Notes under the pieces: generated by a model
What the model saw: only the letters and a program-made list of their open reading frames with translations
Database searches by the model: none
What the model was told of the DNA's origin: nothing
Part shown: positions 1-11,900 of the stretch, piece by piece
Numbering within the stretch: position 1 is the first letter of the stretch
Layout: each line of letters begins with the position of its first letter
Source: Gari tellinella
Lineage: Eukaryota; Mollusca; Bivalvia; Cardiida; Psammobiidae
Assembly (NCBI GenBank): GCA_922989275.2
Contig: OV277869.1
Location: 43,074,189 to 43,138,188 of the forward strand
DNA length: 64,000 nt
Direction of reading: 5' to 3'
Made by a program: the position numbers and the translations under genes

Positions 1-1106
1 TTCGTTAACACTCTACCAGGTTCAAATCTCATTGGATCTTGATGATACTTGGTCACAATGTTTGCCTCAATGAAATCTAGGTCAAGTTCGAATGTGGTGA
101 GACTCATGTCCGGTCAAAAACTAGGTCACTAGGTCAAATTATCGAAAAACCTTGTTAACACTCTAGAGGCTACAAATTTCATTGGATCTTCATGAAACTT
201 CATCAATATGATTGCCCCAATGAAATCTAGGCCAAGTTCGAATGGGGGTAATGTCCGGTCAAAAACTAGGTCACTAGGTCAAATCTTCGAAAAACCTTAA
301 CACTCTAGAGACTACAAATTTCATTGGATCTTCATGAAACTTCATCAAAATGTTTGCCTCAATGAAATCTAGGTCAAGTTCGAATGTGGGTCATGTCCGG
401 TCAAAAACTAGGTCACTAGGTCAAATTATCGAAAAACCTTGTTAACACTCTAGAGGCTACAAATTTCATTTGATCTTCGTGAAACTTCATCAATATGATT
501 GCCTAAATGAAATATAGGCCAAGTTCGAATGTGGGTAATGTCCAGTCAAAAACTAGGTCACTAGGTCAAATCTTCGAAAAACCTTGTTAACACTCTAGAG
601 ACTACAAATTTAATTTGATCTTCATGAAACTTCATCAATATGATTGCCTCAATGAAATCTAGGACAAGTTAGAATGTGGGTCATGTCTGGTCAAAAACTA
701 GGTCACTAGGTCAAATCATCGAAAAACCTCATTAACACTCTATAGAGACTACAAAATTCATTGAATCTGAAACTTGAACAAAATGTTTGGCTCATTGAAA
801 TCGAGGCCAAGTTAGAATGAGGGTCATGCCCGGTCAAAAACTAGGTCACACGGTGTACATGGTTACATGGTTACCAGGTGAGCGATTTAGGGCTATAGTG
901 GCCCTTGTTTAACAATTTTTGAAGCTCACAACTACAGTATGTATCTGACCAAGTTTGGTTTAAAATTAGGTCATTGGTTTCAGAGAAGAAGTTATTTGAA
1001 ACAAATTGTGAACAGACGACACGGACACCGACACGGACACCAACGTACGACAGACGGCAACCGATCACAATAGCTCACCTTGAGCACTTTATGCTCAGGT
1101 GATCTA
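1..1106 (+). repeat. Helitron-like element A (tandem core and 3' hairpin), left end outside window
   Basis: Bases 1-870 hold six copies of a ~145-bp unit (the motif TAACACTCTA recurs at 6, 156, 298, 443, 588 and 733) containing GGTCACTAGGTCAAA. Bases 871-1106 form a unique tail ending in a hairpin, TAGCTCACC...CAGGTGATCTAA. This plan of tandem core plus 3' hairpin ending CTAA resembles DINE-1 and bivalve pearl elements, non-autonomous Helitron relatives. Classification is inferred. Confidence 0.6.
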
Positions 1107-1466
1107 AAAACCCAAAACAATCCTAAATAGTCATAATTGAATTAAACTTAATTGAAAACAGGAAGTGTTCCTTTGAAGTGTTAGTAAATGAATTAGCCCT
1201 TCAAACTCTGCAGAACTGTCATCAGCTGAAAATATAAAATTGGTTTGTTCCAAGTTTACAAAAAAATAAGGTCAAAGTGGCAAACAGTTTTGATCTTAAT
1301 CAATCCCCACCTCTAGTTAGGCATGATCTGGATCCAAATTGTTTGCAAAAGTCTCAATTATATGTCTTCAGTGTTAAGAGCCAAAATTGGTTAAAAAATA
1401 AAATTTAAAACCCTGCATAGAATCATTCTTCCAGTAATGTAAAGTTTTACAGGGTATACTGTTATT
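1107..1466. other. No gene; degenerate P3-like palindrome halves
   Basis: Around 1285-1365 the sequence shows halves of a P3-type palindrome (GGCAAACAGTTTTGATC... and ...GATCCAAATTGTTTGCAAA). Nothing else recognised. Confidence 0.4.
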
Positions 1467-1470
1467 TTAA

Positions 1471-1903
1471 TCCTTTCCCACATAGAATCGCCTTTTAGTG
1501 CCTTAGTTTATTCTTCTACTGAAGAAAATAGGTCCCCTTTATACAGTCATGAATATGCACTATAGGAAATAGTTCCTATATTCTAGCAGATAGTAGCTTA
1601 GAGCAAGCTGAAAGTAAAGCAGAATGCGCCTTACGGCACATTTTGCTTTACCTTCAACATGCTTTAAGTGGTCACCTGTTTTCTAAACTAGGGACATGCT
1701 CAGGGCTCCAGATAACAGTAGTTTTTAAAAAACTAAAATCTTTATTTCTACATTAAACCCTATGGTGTTACTACTTGTTAGAACCGTCTCTTCGAGACGA
1801 TTCTAACAAGTAGTAACACCATAGGATTGGTGCTGAAATGAGTGAGAAAATAATGAATTTGTTCGATTAACTTCCTCTTATCTGGAGCCCTGATGCTAAT
1901 GGG
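1471..1903. repeat. P1 MITE carrying a nested P4 MITE
   Basis: P1 begins after TTAA 1467-1470 and ends before TTAA 1904-1907. Removing the P4 copy at 1701-1892 and one 5-bp duplicate leaves ~236 bp, the normal P1 size. The central stem has the GCAGAATG/CATTTTGC arms. Confidence 0.8.
1701..1892. repeat. P4 MITE with ATGCT target duplication
   Basis: Terminal inverted repeats CAGGGCTCCAGATAA / TTATCTGGAGCCCTG; internal palindrome around GAACCGTCTCTTCGAGACG. ATGCT occurs directly on both sides (1696-1700, 1893-1897). Confidence 0.8.
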
Positions 1904-2146
1904 TTAAATTAAGATACTTGTAATGTTGCAAACATGCTAGACCTAGATTAGATCCTGTATAACTTGGTGTCTCATCTAGATCCAAATTATTTTAAATCCT
2001 GATATCATCATTCTGAAAGAAGTGACAGCCAGTTAAACCCTTCTCATGTTATATATGTATACTGATGCTTTTTGAAAACAGTGTAGATCCAAATTCAGAC
2101 AGCTCCTTTAACTTTCATCATGATTTTAAACAGCAATGTTTCTTAA

Positions 2147-2638
2147 CCCTTTACTCCATAGCCTGTTTCTAGTTTTGCAGACAGGTGACTACTTAACCCA
2201 TTACCTCTTAGCCTATTTTTAGCTTTGAAAACAGGTGACCACTTAAAGCAGGTTGAAAGTAAAGCAGAATGTGCCCTAAGGCACATTCTGCTTTACTTTC
2301 AGCCTGCTTTAAGCTACCATCTGCTAGGATATAGAAAATATTTCTTCTGGTACATATTCTTGGCTGCATAAATTGGAACTATTTATTTCAGTGGAGGAAT
2401 AAAAAAGAGGTGTAAAAAGGCGTTTTTAAGGGGTAATGGGTTAAAGCAGGTTGAAAGTAAAGCAGAATGTGCCTTAAGGCACATTTTGCTTTACTTTCAG
2501 CCTGCTTTAAGCTACCATCTGCTAGGAAATGGAAACTGTTTCTTTTGGTATGTGTTTATGACTGTATACATTGGAACTATTTTCTTCAATGGAAGAATAA
2601 ATCTAATGCGCTAAAAGGCGGTTCTATGAGGGAAAGGG
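2147..2638. repeat. Outer P1 MITE interrupted by another P1
   Basis: Flanked by TTAA at 2143-2146 and 2639-2642. It is split at its own TTAA (2193-2196) by the P1 copy 2197-2440. Confidence 0.85.
2197..2440. repeat. Inner full-length P1 MITE (244 bp)
   Basis: Starts CCCATTACC and ends GGTAATGGG, bounded by TTAA duplicates 2193-2196 and 2441-2444. The internal palindrome is GCAGAATGTGCC/GGCACATTCTGC. TTAA plus CCC ends is the hallmark of piggyBac elements. Confidence 0.85.
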
Positions 2639-2801
2639 TTAAACATGGTTGGATATAGGTGATTTGCACATACATGTATGTCTATAGAGGACAGGGTTAA
2701 AACTACCCATCTCTATACAGGTGATTAACAACTAGAGATGGCCACCAATCCTTGGATTGTGCAGAAGTCCATAAACAATAGGATGGGACATATAGGATCT
2801 G

Positions 2802-2911
2802 TTAAGACAAGCTGATCTCAAACGAGTCTAGAATTGAAATGTTATTAAGCAAGCCTTGGCGAGCTTAATAACTTTTCTATTCTAGACTCGTTTGAGATCA
2901 ACTTGTCTTAA
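2802..2911. repeat. 110-bp near-perfect palindrome
   Basis: Arms of ~50 bases containing GATCTCAAACGAGTCTAGAA and its complement around a short loop near 2852-2861. Only a few mismatches between the arms. Element family not recognised. Confidence 0.75.
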
Positions 2912-4466
2912 ACATCTACAAGTGACAGATTCTTTTTCTCACAACACCAACGATTTTAAGCTATTTTTTAAAGCAATATGCATTTTTTGGAACCCCCGTG
3001 ACCTCAAAACGCCGTTGTAAATAGTGGCGTTATAGTGACGTCATCATATTGATCTCACACATGTTGGAGACAAGGATATTCGTGATTGTTGTTCGCTATA
3101 GAAAACAAGGGTAGTTATGTGAGAAAATGGGCTGTGAAATTTAGCGAGGGAGCTAATTATTTATGACCGAGTTTTGTCACATTCTTGGTTTGTGCAGAGT
3201 TCTTTAGATGATAGAGGTGGCAGTGGGCTGTGAAATGTCACAAGGGAGATAACTCAAAGGCTCCAGGTAAGGGGAGTTAAACTAAGCACCTATAACATTT
3301 TCTCCTTTATGCAGGTATCATTCTGGGCCGCGATATTTCGCACAAAAATGAAAGAAATCGCATCAAAATTTGTATAACGCGAATATTTCTCGCACTCGTT
3401 TCTCAGATACTTGCGAGCGAAACGTAATTCTTCTTGATTTATTTCCGGTATTACAAACATTTCTGATCAATTTAGTCAAACACTTTATCGTAATCGCAGC
3501 ATCCCGCGCACCAATAAGTATAACGGCATATCAATAAACGGAATAGGACCGAGTGTTCTGAATTTTGTCTATAAAATCAAAACACATCCGGTACAGAATA
3601 AAACGTGTACCAGACTGCACGTAGACGATTGACAATTACAGACGGATAAGTATGTCTTCTGTTACGGGATTGTACTTTCTTTCGAAAATAGAAATGTAAT
3701 TTCCCTTCACACGATTGAATAACTGCACAATGCACCAAAATACTGTTCAATTTATTCCTTTATTTTCGTCATAACAGCGCCGATAACTTTTGTCACTAGT
3801 TTTCGCGAACTGAACGTCTACAGACGAAAATGAATCTGCAGATAACATATACGCTAATGGCGTGTGCGGTTAACTATCAATTTATGGTATGGATTAAATC
3901 TTTTTACTAGATTTCGACAAGGAGAAGAAGAACAACAGTTACATGTCATATAAATATTATTTACACACATTTCTCAAGCAGTAGATATAGCACTAATAGC
4001 AGTAGTGGTTGTTGGTACAAACAGACTACAAATTAAAGTTTCTCTCATCATCTAAAACATTCTCTCACTTTTTTTGACAAATGAGAGAATTTCTCTCACT
4101 TGCATTCTGCGACAGAATAATCCCAGTTTATGTCGGTACGAAACCCTATGGTGTTTCATATAGGTTTTAGCTTTGAAATGCTTCCCTTATCTGGGGTCCT
4201 AAAACTGTGAAGTAGTTAGACACGTGCCAGGGTCAAACACGTCGTCCAAAGAGTAGCTGGAGAGATACAGGCACGTCTGTCTGGACAATCATCAGTCGAG
4301 TTCCAGTGGATGGTAATGATCACAGTAATGCTGGTTTGTTTTTCCAGATCTGAAATAATGGTATATGTTGAAAAAACAATAGATTCCTTTACTTGTGAAT
4401 GTATATATAAGCCAATCTCTCATACTTGTTTTCAGCTTATATTATAAAACAGCAGGCTGCTTAAAG
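2912..4466. other. No gene recognised; possible large P4-like element
   Basis: GGCTCCAGGTAAGGGGAG near 3260 and CCCTTATCTGGGGTCC near 4190 resemble the two P4 ends, so 3259-4200 may be a P4 relative filled with ~0.8 kb of other DNA. No open frame longer than 80 codons and no splice-supported exon was seen. Confidence 0.3.
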
Positions 4467-4468
4467 CA

Positions 4469-4630
4469 TAGAGCTCCAGATAAAGGAAGTATTTCAAAAG
4501 TAAAATCTGTATGTCTGCACCAAACCCTATGGTGTGACTTCTTATTAGAATCGTTGTGAAGAGATTATTATAATGAGTAGTAACACCATAGGGTTTGTGC
4601 ATGAAGGAGAACTTCTTAGCTGGAGCACTG
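4469..4630. repeat. Degenerate P4 MITE
   Basis: Ends GAGCTCCAGATAAAGG and CTTAGCTGGAGCACTG surround the P4 palindrome. Flanks look like P1 pieces. Confidence 0.65.
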
Positions 4631-4879
4631 AAAACAGACAGGCTGTAAAAATCTAAAGAACACCTATGTTTCATTGTTGGTCTTCTTTAAGCAGTCAACT
4701 GTCAGGATGTAAGAAAAATATCCTAAACTACTTTCTTCGTCAGGTCAAGGTAATCTTAAAATTGCAGTTCTATTTAACAGGTAAAAATGCTTGTATAAAG
4801 GAAAAGTTTCATGTGAAACAAAACTCTAATGCTATACAAATGTAATACAATCAGATGGCCAGTAAAGTGTAAACAGTTC

Positions 4880-5070
4880 CAGGGCTCTATATAAAGGGAG
4901 TATTTCAAAAACTAAAATCTTTATTTCTGCTTTAAACCCTATGGTGTCACTACTCATTAGAATCGTCTCTTTGACGATTCTAATGAGTAGTAACACCATA
5001 GGATTTGGTGCTAAAATAAATGAGAAAATGTTGGATTTGTTTGGTTTACTCCCTCTTATCTGGAGCCCTG
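4880..5070. repeat. P4 MITE with AGTTC target duplication
   Basis: 191 bp, ends CAGGGCTC... and ...CTTATCTGGAGCCCTG, internal palindrome ATTAGAATCGTCTCTTTGAC and complement. AGTTC flanks both sides (4875-4879, 5071-5075). Confidence 0.8.
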
Positions 5071-5459
5071 AGTTCACTTAATTATCAGTATTAACCCCTT
5101 TGCTGCCTTGGAAATACCAGTGCACTGGCATGTGAAAATAGTTTGAAACCATATCAGATATATAGGAAAAATGGTGCTTGATCAGGATAACAACTGTTTG
5201 ATGCTCAAATCAATTATTATTAATTATTCTACAATGAAAATGATTGAAATGTAAATGAAACAAATACAAGTACATGTACATGTAATGTACAATATCATGA
5301 CAACTTTAAAGTATTAACAATGACAATATTAAAGATGGGCAAAAAGATTCTTTGAAATATGACAGCAAATTTATAACAACAGCAAATTTATAACTTATGT
5401 AAACATATGTTTTGATTTCAAACATATTTAACCCTTTAGTCCATAGTCTGTTTCTAGTA

Positions 5460-5652
5460 CAGTCGAACTTCGATATCTCAAAATCGCTTAACACGAACTA
5501 TCAGATATTTCGAAACATGAATTTGCCTTATTTCAAGCTCAGTTTAGGTGAACATACCCCTGTTTCAAAGTTAAAATGTGGCTTGGCCGCGTTTTAACTT
5601 TGAAATACGGGTATGTTTGACTTAACCTAGTTCAAGATATCGAAGTTGACTG
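5460..5652. repeat. P5 MITE, pogo/mariner-like, TA-flanked
   Basis: 193 bp between TA dinucleotides, ends CAGTCGAACTTCGATATC and complement, internal palindrome around AAAATGTGGC/GCCGCGTTTT. Inserted within the P1 copy at its TTTCTAG segment. Confidence 0.75.
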
Positions 5653-5770
5653 TATTACAGATAAGTGACCACTTAAAGTAGATTGAAAGTAAAGCAGAAT
5701 GTGCCTTAAGGCACATTCTGCTTTACTTTCAGTCTGCTTGAAGCTACCATCTGCTAGAATACAGAAAATA

Positions 5771-5776
5771 TTTATT
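5771..5776 (-). terminator. Candidate C2orf76 poly(A) signal AATAAA, within a P1 MITE
   Basis: Minus-strand AATAAA about 75 bases after the C2orf76 stop. It lies inside a P1 copy, where most other copies read a different hexamer at this place. Confidence 0.4.
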
Positions 5777-5850
5777 CTGATACATATTCATGACAGTATA
5801 AACTGTACCACCCACCACTTTACTTACAGACTGGTTGTCTCGGCAGTGTA

Positions 5851-5927
5851 TCACCAAACCAGGGTAGGATTCTGTTGATAGGCTCTATACTCTTCAAGTT
5901 TAAAGAAAGAAATCTCTGTCTCATTCA
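5851..5927 (-). CDS. C2orf76: C2orf76 exon 5 and stop
   Basis: Minus-strand acceptor is a long T tract ending CAG (5928); stop TGA at 5853-5851. Encodes VNETEISFFKLEEYRAYQQN, then PTLVW before the stop, matching the ETEIxFF...W end of the family. Confidence 0.92.
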
Positions 5928-8900
5928 CTGAAAAAAAAAAAAAAATATGCTGAATATACATTTATCACATATTTTGCGGTCTGGGAGTGATATAAAGCCA
6001 TTATGTAAATATCGTAATCCACATGTGGAATATCATTTTTTGGGCTCTGGCCTTACCTGTTCGTCAATAAACGCTGCATGTAGCAGGACGCCAAGTGACG
6101 TAACGTTTTGGCAGAAAATCTATAAAGCGGAGGGTCTACAAATTATGGATTCAATCAGTTTAATAGGTGTTTAAAATTTGTTATGAGTTAAATAGAATCT
6201 CAGATTCCTGCTCATTATTTATCGCGTCATATTATTTTAGCCAACTTGTTATGATAAATAACGATCACTCATACAAGATCCTCTATGTTTGAGGGCCACA
6301 AGGGAGATTAGTTGCTTGTGTGTTCTAATTGTGTTACCCTCTTGAAATAAAGTCTTTATTATTATTATTAATATTATTATTATTATTGTATAATAATACG
6401 GTAACTCATTCACACCTGAAACTTCCATTGAAAAAATCCAGTTTCCAATAAAGTCTATTCCATTACTATTTCCGGATGCTTTAACAATGTAAGGCAAGTA
6501 ACAAACAGTGAAGACATTGATCAGAGGGCCTGCACTGGAGTCCTCTGATCCGGATTTACACTAATTGAATAGGATAAGCGTACTCTTGACAGGTACACTG
6601 TTTATAAAGGATGAGTATACAGGTCACTAGGGTTCAATGTATTAAAAGGGCTATAGCTGGGAAAGCATTTTTCTATCTTAATGATTAAGCTTTTTTTTTT
6701 TTTTTTTGTAATTAATTTTATTTCCGTCAAAAATACAATGCATAACAAATACAATAATCATGCTATACATCAGTTATACAGAACATACAATATATCGTCA
6801 AGACATGGCATCTTCATGAATCAGTTTTATGATAGCAATATATTACCGAATAACGAACAATAAACATGAAAATTGCATTTGAAGAAATTGTCGATTAAAA
6901 AGTATCGACATATTCTGACGGTCATAGTTTTTTGGAGGGTATAGATGAGAAAATGGTAGTGATTATGAAAATAATAGAAAAAAGTAAAAAGAATAGGTGA
7001 GTAAAAGGAAAGAAAAGAAAAGAAATGGGATTTTTTGTCAGTAATACATTAAGAAAAAAAAACATGTTTAGTTAAGCATTTCGGATACTTGTATAAGCTA
7101 ATAAAAATGTCTCCATTTTAATTCATATTGTTCTAATTTGTCTTGGTTTAGAGCAATATGTTTTTCAATACTAATAGCGTTTTGAAGATTTTGTTTAAAA
7201 TGTAATATATTAGGTTTCGTTTTAAAAAGTTTGCATCTGTAGATGAAGTATTTTGCATATATAATTATAAAATTGATTTTGTCGAAATATGGTCCATTTT
7301 TTAAAATTCCGAATGAAATTGCTTTGCAAGATAATTCTATGTTAATATGTTTTGATATTAAATAAGTGTTTAAATCTGTCCAAAAAGTCTGGGTGTGGTA
7401 GCATTCCCAAAATAAATGTTCTGGCGTTTCGATGTGCATACTACAAAACTCACATACATTTGTAGATACCAAATTAAATTTGATTAACATATTATTTGTA
7501 CGTATGATCCTCATAAGGTATTTATATTGAAAGTTTCTTAGCTTAACATCTATTGTGCTTTTAATACCTATTAGATATATTTTTTGCCAATCAAGATTTT
7601 CATCTTTGGTGATATTTTGCCATTTTTGTTGTGCGGTTATTTCGTTTCTTGGTCTAATTTTCTGGCTATAGTTATATAGAAATTTTACTGGTTTTTTGGT
7701 GTTAAGATATTGACTAAAGAGATTATCTGCGTTGCCTAAGGACATGGTATCATGTTTGATTGCATCTTTCCATGCTTTAGGTATACACGATACCAGTTGA
7801 TTATATTTTAAATAATCATTTTCAGGAATGTCATATAAGATTTTTAGTGCGTTAAATGTAAAGAAAGTTTTGCTTCGAAAATCGTATAATTGGTTAAAGT
7901 ATTTAATGCCTCTGTCGTACCATGTTTTGTAGAATACAGTATTTGAATTGACTTTTATATTTTTGTTGTTCCATATAATTTCGTTTGAGACTTGATCGGG
8001 GGGTTTGAGTTTTTGAAAATTATTCCATGATGAAAGTACATGTTGAAGAAAGGTATTATCTTTGAAAAATTTATTAATATCAGTATTTGCTAGGTTACTT
8101 TCTAAAATTAATTGCCCTCCATATTTGTTCAGCTTGTTAATATATATATGTTTCCATTTACCTCTATTGTTTTTATCAAATATTCTACTTATCCAGCTTG
8201 CTTTCAGAGACAATATAAACGTGTCAATATCATACATTTTTAACCCCCCGTGTTCATATGTTTTGATGATCGTTTCTCTCTTTATTTTGTCTGTTTTTTT
8301 GTCCCAAAGAAATTCAAAAAGTTTGCTTTTAATAAAAGTTATAGTTTTCGATGATGGGTTTAATAATACTGTTAATGGATAAATTAATTTTGGGAGTGCA
8401 AAGGTTTTAATTACATTAATTTTGCCCATTAAGGTTAATTTTCTGTGTTCCCAGCTTTTTAGACAATTTACGAAATTTGAAAGTTTTGCATCGATATTTT
8501 TTGAAATAGTATTTTTGTGTTTGAACTAAATATTATTCCGAGTGTACTTGCGTTTTCCGAATTCCAATTAAAGTTCTTGTTTTCTAAATATTTTATGTGG
8601 CTTTTTTTAAGAACTCCAGCTCGAAGAGCATTACATTTCTTACTATTAAGTTTTAGACCAGATATAAGTGCAAAATTGTCAAGTGTTTCTATTAGTGTTT
8701 CAAATGACTTTCTCGATCCATCGGTCATAAAGGTACCATCATCTGCATACAATGTTTGCTTAAATTCTAGACCACACATATTAATACCCTTAATATCATT
8801 GTTATTTGATATACTGTAAGAAAGAAGTTCTAAGCATGTTATAAATAGGTATGGTGATAAAGGACAGCCCTGTCTAACCCCTCTTTTAATATCGAAGAAC

Positions 8901-11900
8901 TCAGTAAGGAACCCATTGCTTATTACACTGCTTTTTGCATTATTGTAAAATAATTTTACCCAACTTATGAATGAATCACCAAAATTTAAATGTTTTAAAA
9001 CTTGAAACATATATGTGTGGTTCAAGCTGTCAAATGCTTTTTCGAAATCTGCAAAAAAGAAGATAGAGGGTAAATTATGTTCATCGACATATTCAAGTGT
9101 TTCACAAAGAATTCTTATATTTTCTCCTATATATCTACCCTTAACAAAACCTGTTTGATCTGAGCCTATTATCGAATCGAGAACTGTTTTTAATCTATTT
9201 GCAATTGCTTTTGTTGCTATTTTGTAATCTGTGTTTAAAAGACTTATTGGGCGCCAGTTTTCTAAAAATACTGAATCCTTTCCTGGTTTCGGAAGAAGTG
9301 TGATTAAACTTTGAGTTTGAAGTTCTGTTAATTGACCGTTTACATAGGAGTAATTTAAAGAGTGAAGAAGGTATTTGCTTATATCTTTCCAAAATATTTT
9401 ATAAAATTCTGTTGTTATGCCATCTGAACCTGGGCTTTTTCCATTTTTCATATAAAACAGTGCTTGTTTACATTCGTATTCAGTCAAATTACCATTACAC
9501 TTCTGTTTGTCTTCTTGATTGAGTTTTTTCATATTTTCATGAAAAAAATGCTGTGTTGAATTTTGACAAGGTCTTTCTTTATAAAGATTTTGGTAGTATT
9601 GCTTCTGTTCTTTTCTTATTTTGTCTTGTTCGTTAATGATTTTTCCATTTACGTTTAATTGACTAATTAGTTTTTTTTCGGCATTTTTCTTTTCTAAACT
9701 TGAGAAATATTTTGAGTTTTTTTCATTAAATTCGACTGATTCTGCCTTTGCTCTAATTATTATTCCTTGTATTTTATGGTCTATGATAGTGTTTAATTCT
9801 TGTTTAGCTTCTAAAAGTTCATCTGATGCTCGCTGTTTATCATTTGTGATTAAGCTTATAACCCTTTATATGAGCGCCTTTTAGCGCATTTAATTAAAAA
9901 AAATATTCCTCCACTGAAGAAATTATTTGTAATTTATACAGTCCGGTACAAGTTCTGAAAAACATATTTTCTATCCAGCAGATGCTAGCTTCAAGCAGGC
10001 TGAAAGTAAAACAGAATGCGCATTGAGGCACATTCTGCTTTACTTTCAGCCTTCTTAACTCTTTCCTCCCTGAAACTTTAAATGGACAATTCCAGTTTCC
10101 ATTTTAGTCTGGTCCATTTCTGACTTTTAAGGGTTGTTTTTGTCAATGTTTTGCATAATGACAAACAGTGAAGACCCTGATCAGAGGGCTCCTTTTGGAG
10201 CCCTCTGATCTGGCTCTTCACTGTTTGCACAGGACAAGTGTACTATTCACATGTTCACTGTTTGAAAAGGACGCCTATATGCGGGACTAGGGTTCAAAGG
10301 GTTAAACAATGATGTCAATTGCAAACAGTTTGCAGTTAGATCAGATGTTAGGTCATTTGATGTCTGAACTGGCTTAAAATTGTTTACCTCTCATATCAAA
10401 ATAAACTGAAAACAGTTCAAAAATAGATCATTCCATTTTCTGATTTTTATTTTTATTTACATCCATTGTTAAGGGATGTATCCTTAAAAACAAGGGTGGG
10501 GATATTTGCTTTACTTTCAGTCTATCAAAAGCAACAGGTTTTACAGCCAAACCTTTATGTTATGTGACCTGAGTTAAAACGACGATGCATGGTGATCGTT
10601 AACGACACCTTGCAACTTAAGACTTAACACAAGGCAAAAGGAATGCAGAATTCTCCTACAGGAGCATTCTGTAATAGGATTGTCCTGCATTAAGCTGCCA
10701 CCTGTCACAAAGACTACAAACTTGAAGAACCCTAACCCTTCTGGACGGTTGTTTAACACAGGTTTGATTGTGGCTACTCTCTGATATTTACCCATTTTTG
10801 ACTCAAGTAATGTTTTGTTATTTTCCAGCAAAAGTTCAGCATCATTTTCTTTGTTGATGACTGGATCTGCAGTCTGAAAAGTATAGTCACAGACAAAAGA
10901 TGCTAAGTAGGCATTAATTTAGTTTAACATATATTTATTGTGCCTATGAATATAGAACTTAGTTATTCACATCTGAAACTTTTAAAGGAAAATTCCAGTT
11001 TCCAATTAAGTGGAGTTCATTTTTGACTATTTAGGATTGCTTTCTGTCATATATTGCAGAATGGCAAACAGTGCAGACCCTGATCAGATGGTTCCTGCAG
11101 GAGCCCTCTGATCAGGGACTTCACTTTTTGCATCAGATAAGTGTATTCTTCACAGGTACACTGTTTGTTAATGGCTGCTTCAATAAAACATCTGTTTTAC
11201 AGTCTTTATACTACAAACAAGCTACATTTTTGAAGGTTAACTAGGGACAAAGGATCATTTTTCTCTTAATACTGTTACACATACATGTATGAAACAATAA
11301 AACAATGTAAAACAAAATTTATAAATGTTTGTAACTATGAAACAAAGCAATGCAAACATAACCAATGAAAGTTCTGTTACAAAACACTTTACATTTCAAA
11401 AGCAGCCATGTTAACTCATTCACCCCTGAACTTTAAATGGACAAGTCCCATTACCAATTAAGTCTAGTACTTTTTTACTATATAGGGATGGGGTGTTTTT
11501 TTAAAATGTTTTGCAAAATGTCAAACAGTGCAGACCTTAATCAGAGGGTTCCTGGAGGAGATCAGGGTCTACACTGTTTGCACAGGACAAGTGTACTATT
11601 CACTGGTACACTGTTTATAAATGATGAGTAGGATTGAATGCGGTCACAAGCTACTTTGTAGTTATATTACCTTGGCTCCAAATGGTTGATGAGATATCTT
11701 CAAAGTATCTAAAAAACAAATTCAGTATGATTCTTATTCACTTTTTTCACAAAGGACTAACCTTCAATGTATTGTATAACACAGCATAACATTTATAACT
11801 AAATTTCTTCTCTATTTTTCAGTTTCGTAAGAAGTCAGCTACTTAAAGTAAGATTAAAGTAAAGCAGAGAGCTAATAAAGGCATAAATTGAAACTATTTT

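Larger units (their letters stand above)
5432..5805. repeat. P1 MITE interrupted by P5, right end missing
   Basis: Starts after TTAA 5428-5431; the palindrome arms are intact (5690-5725). It lacks the usual GGGTTAA end and stops ~45 bases short of the C2orf76 stop codon. It supplies the AATAAA at 5771-5776. Confidence 0.75.

Noticed and set aside
1..870. Possible CRISPR array from the regular repeats
   Set aside because: The ~145-bp units are continuous tandem repeats with no spacers, and the DNA is animal nuclear.
2467..2658. 63-codon frame
   Set aside because: It is made of P1 MITE sequence; similar short frames recur in many P1 copies.
4832..5077. 81-codon minus-strand frame
   Set aside because: Entirely within the P4 MITE and its flank; the palindrome creates the frame.
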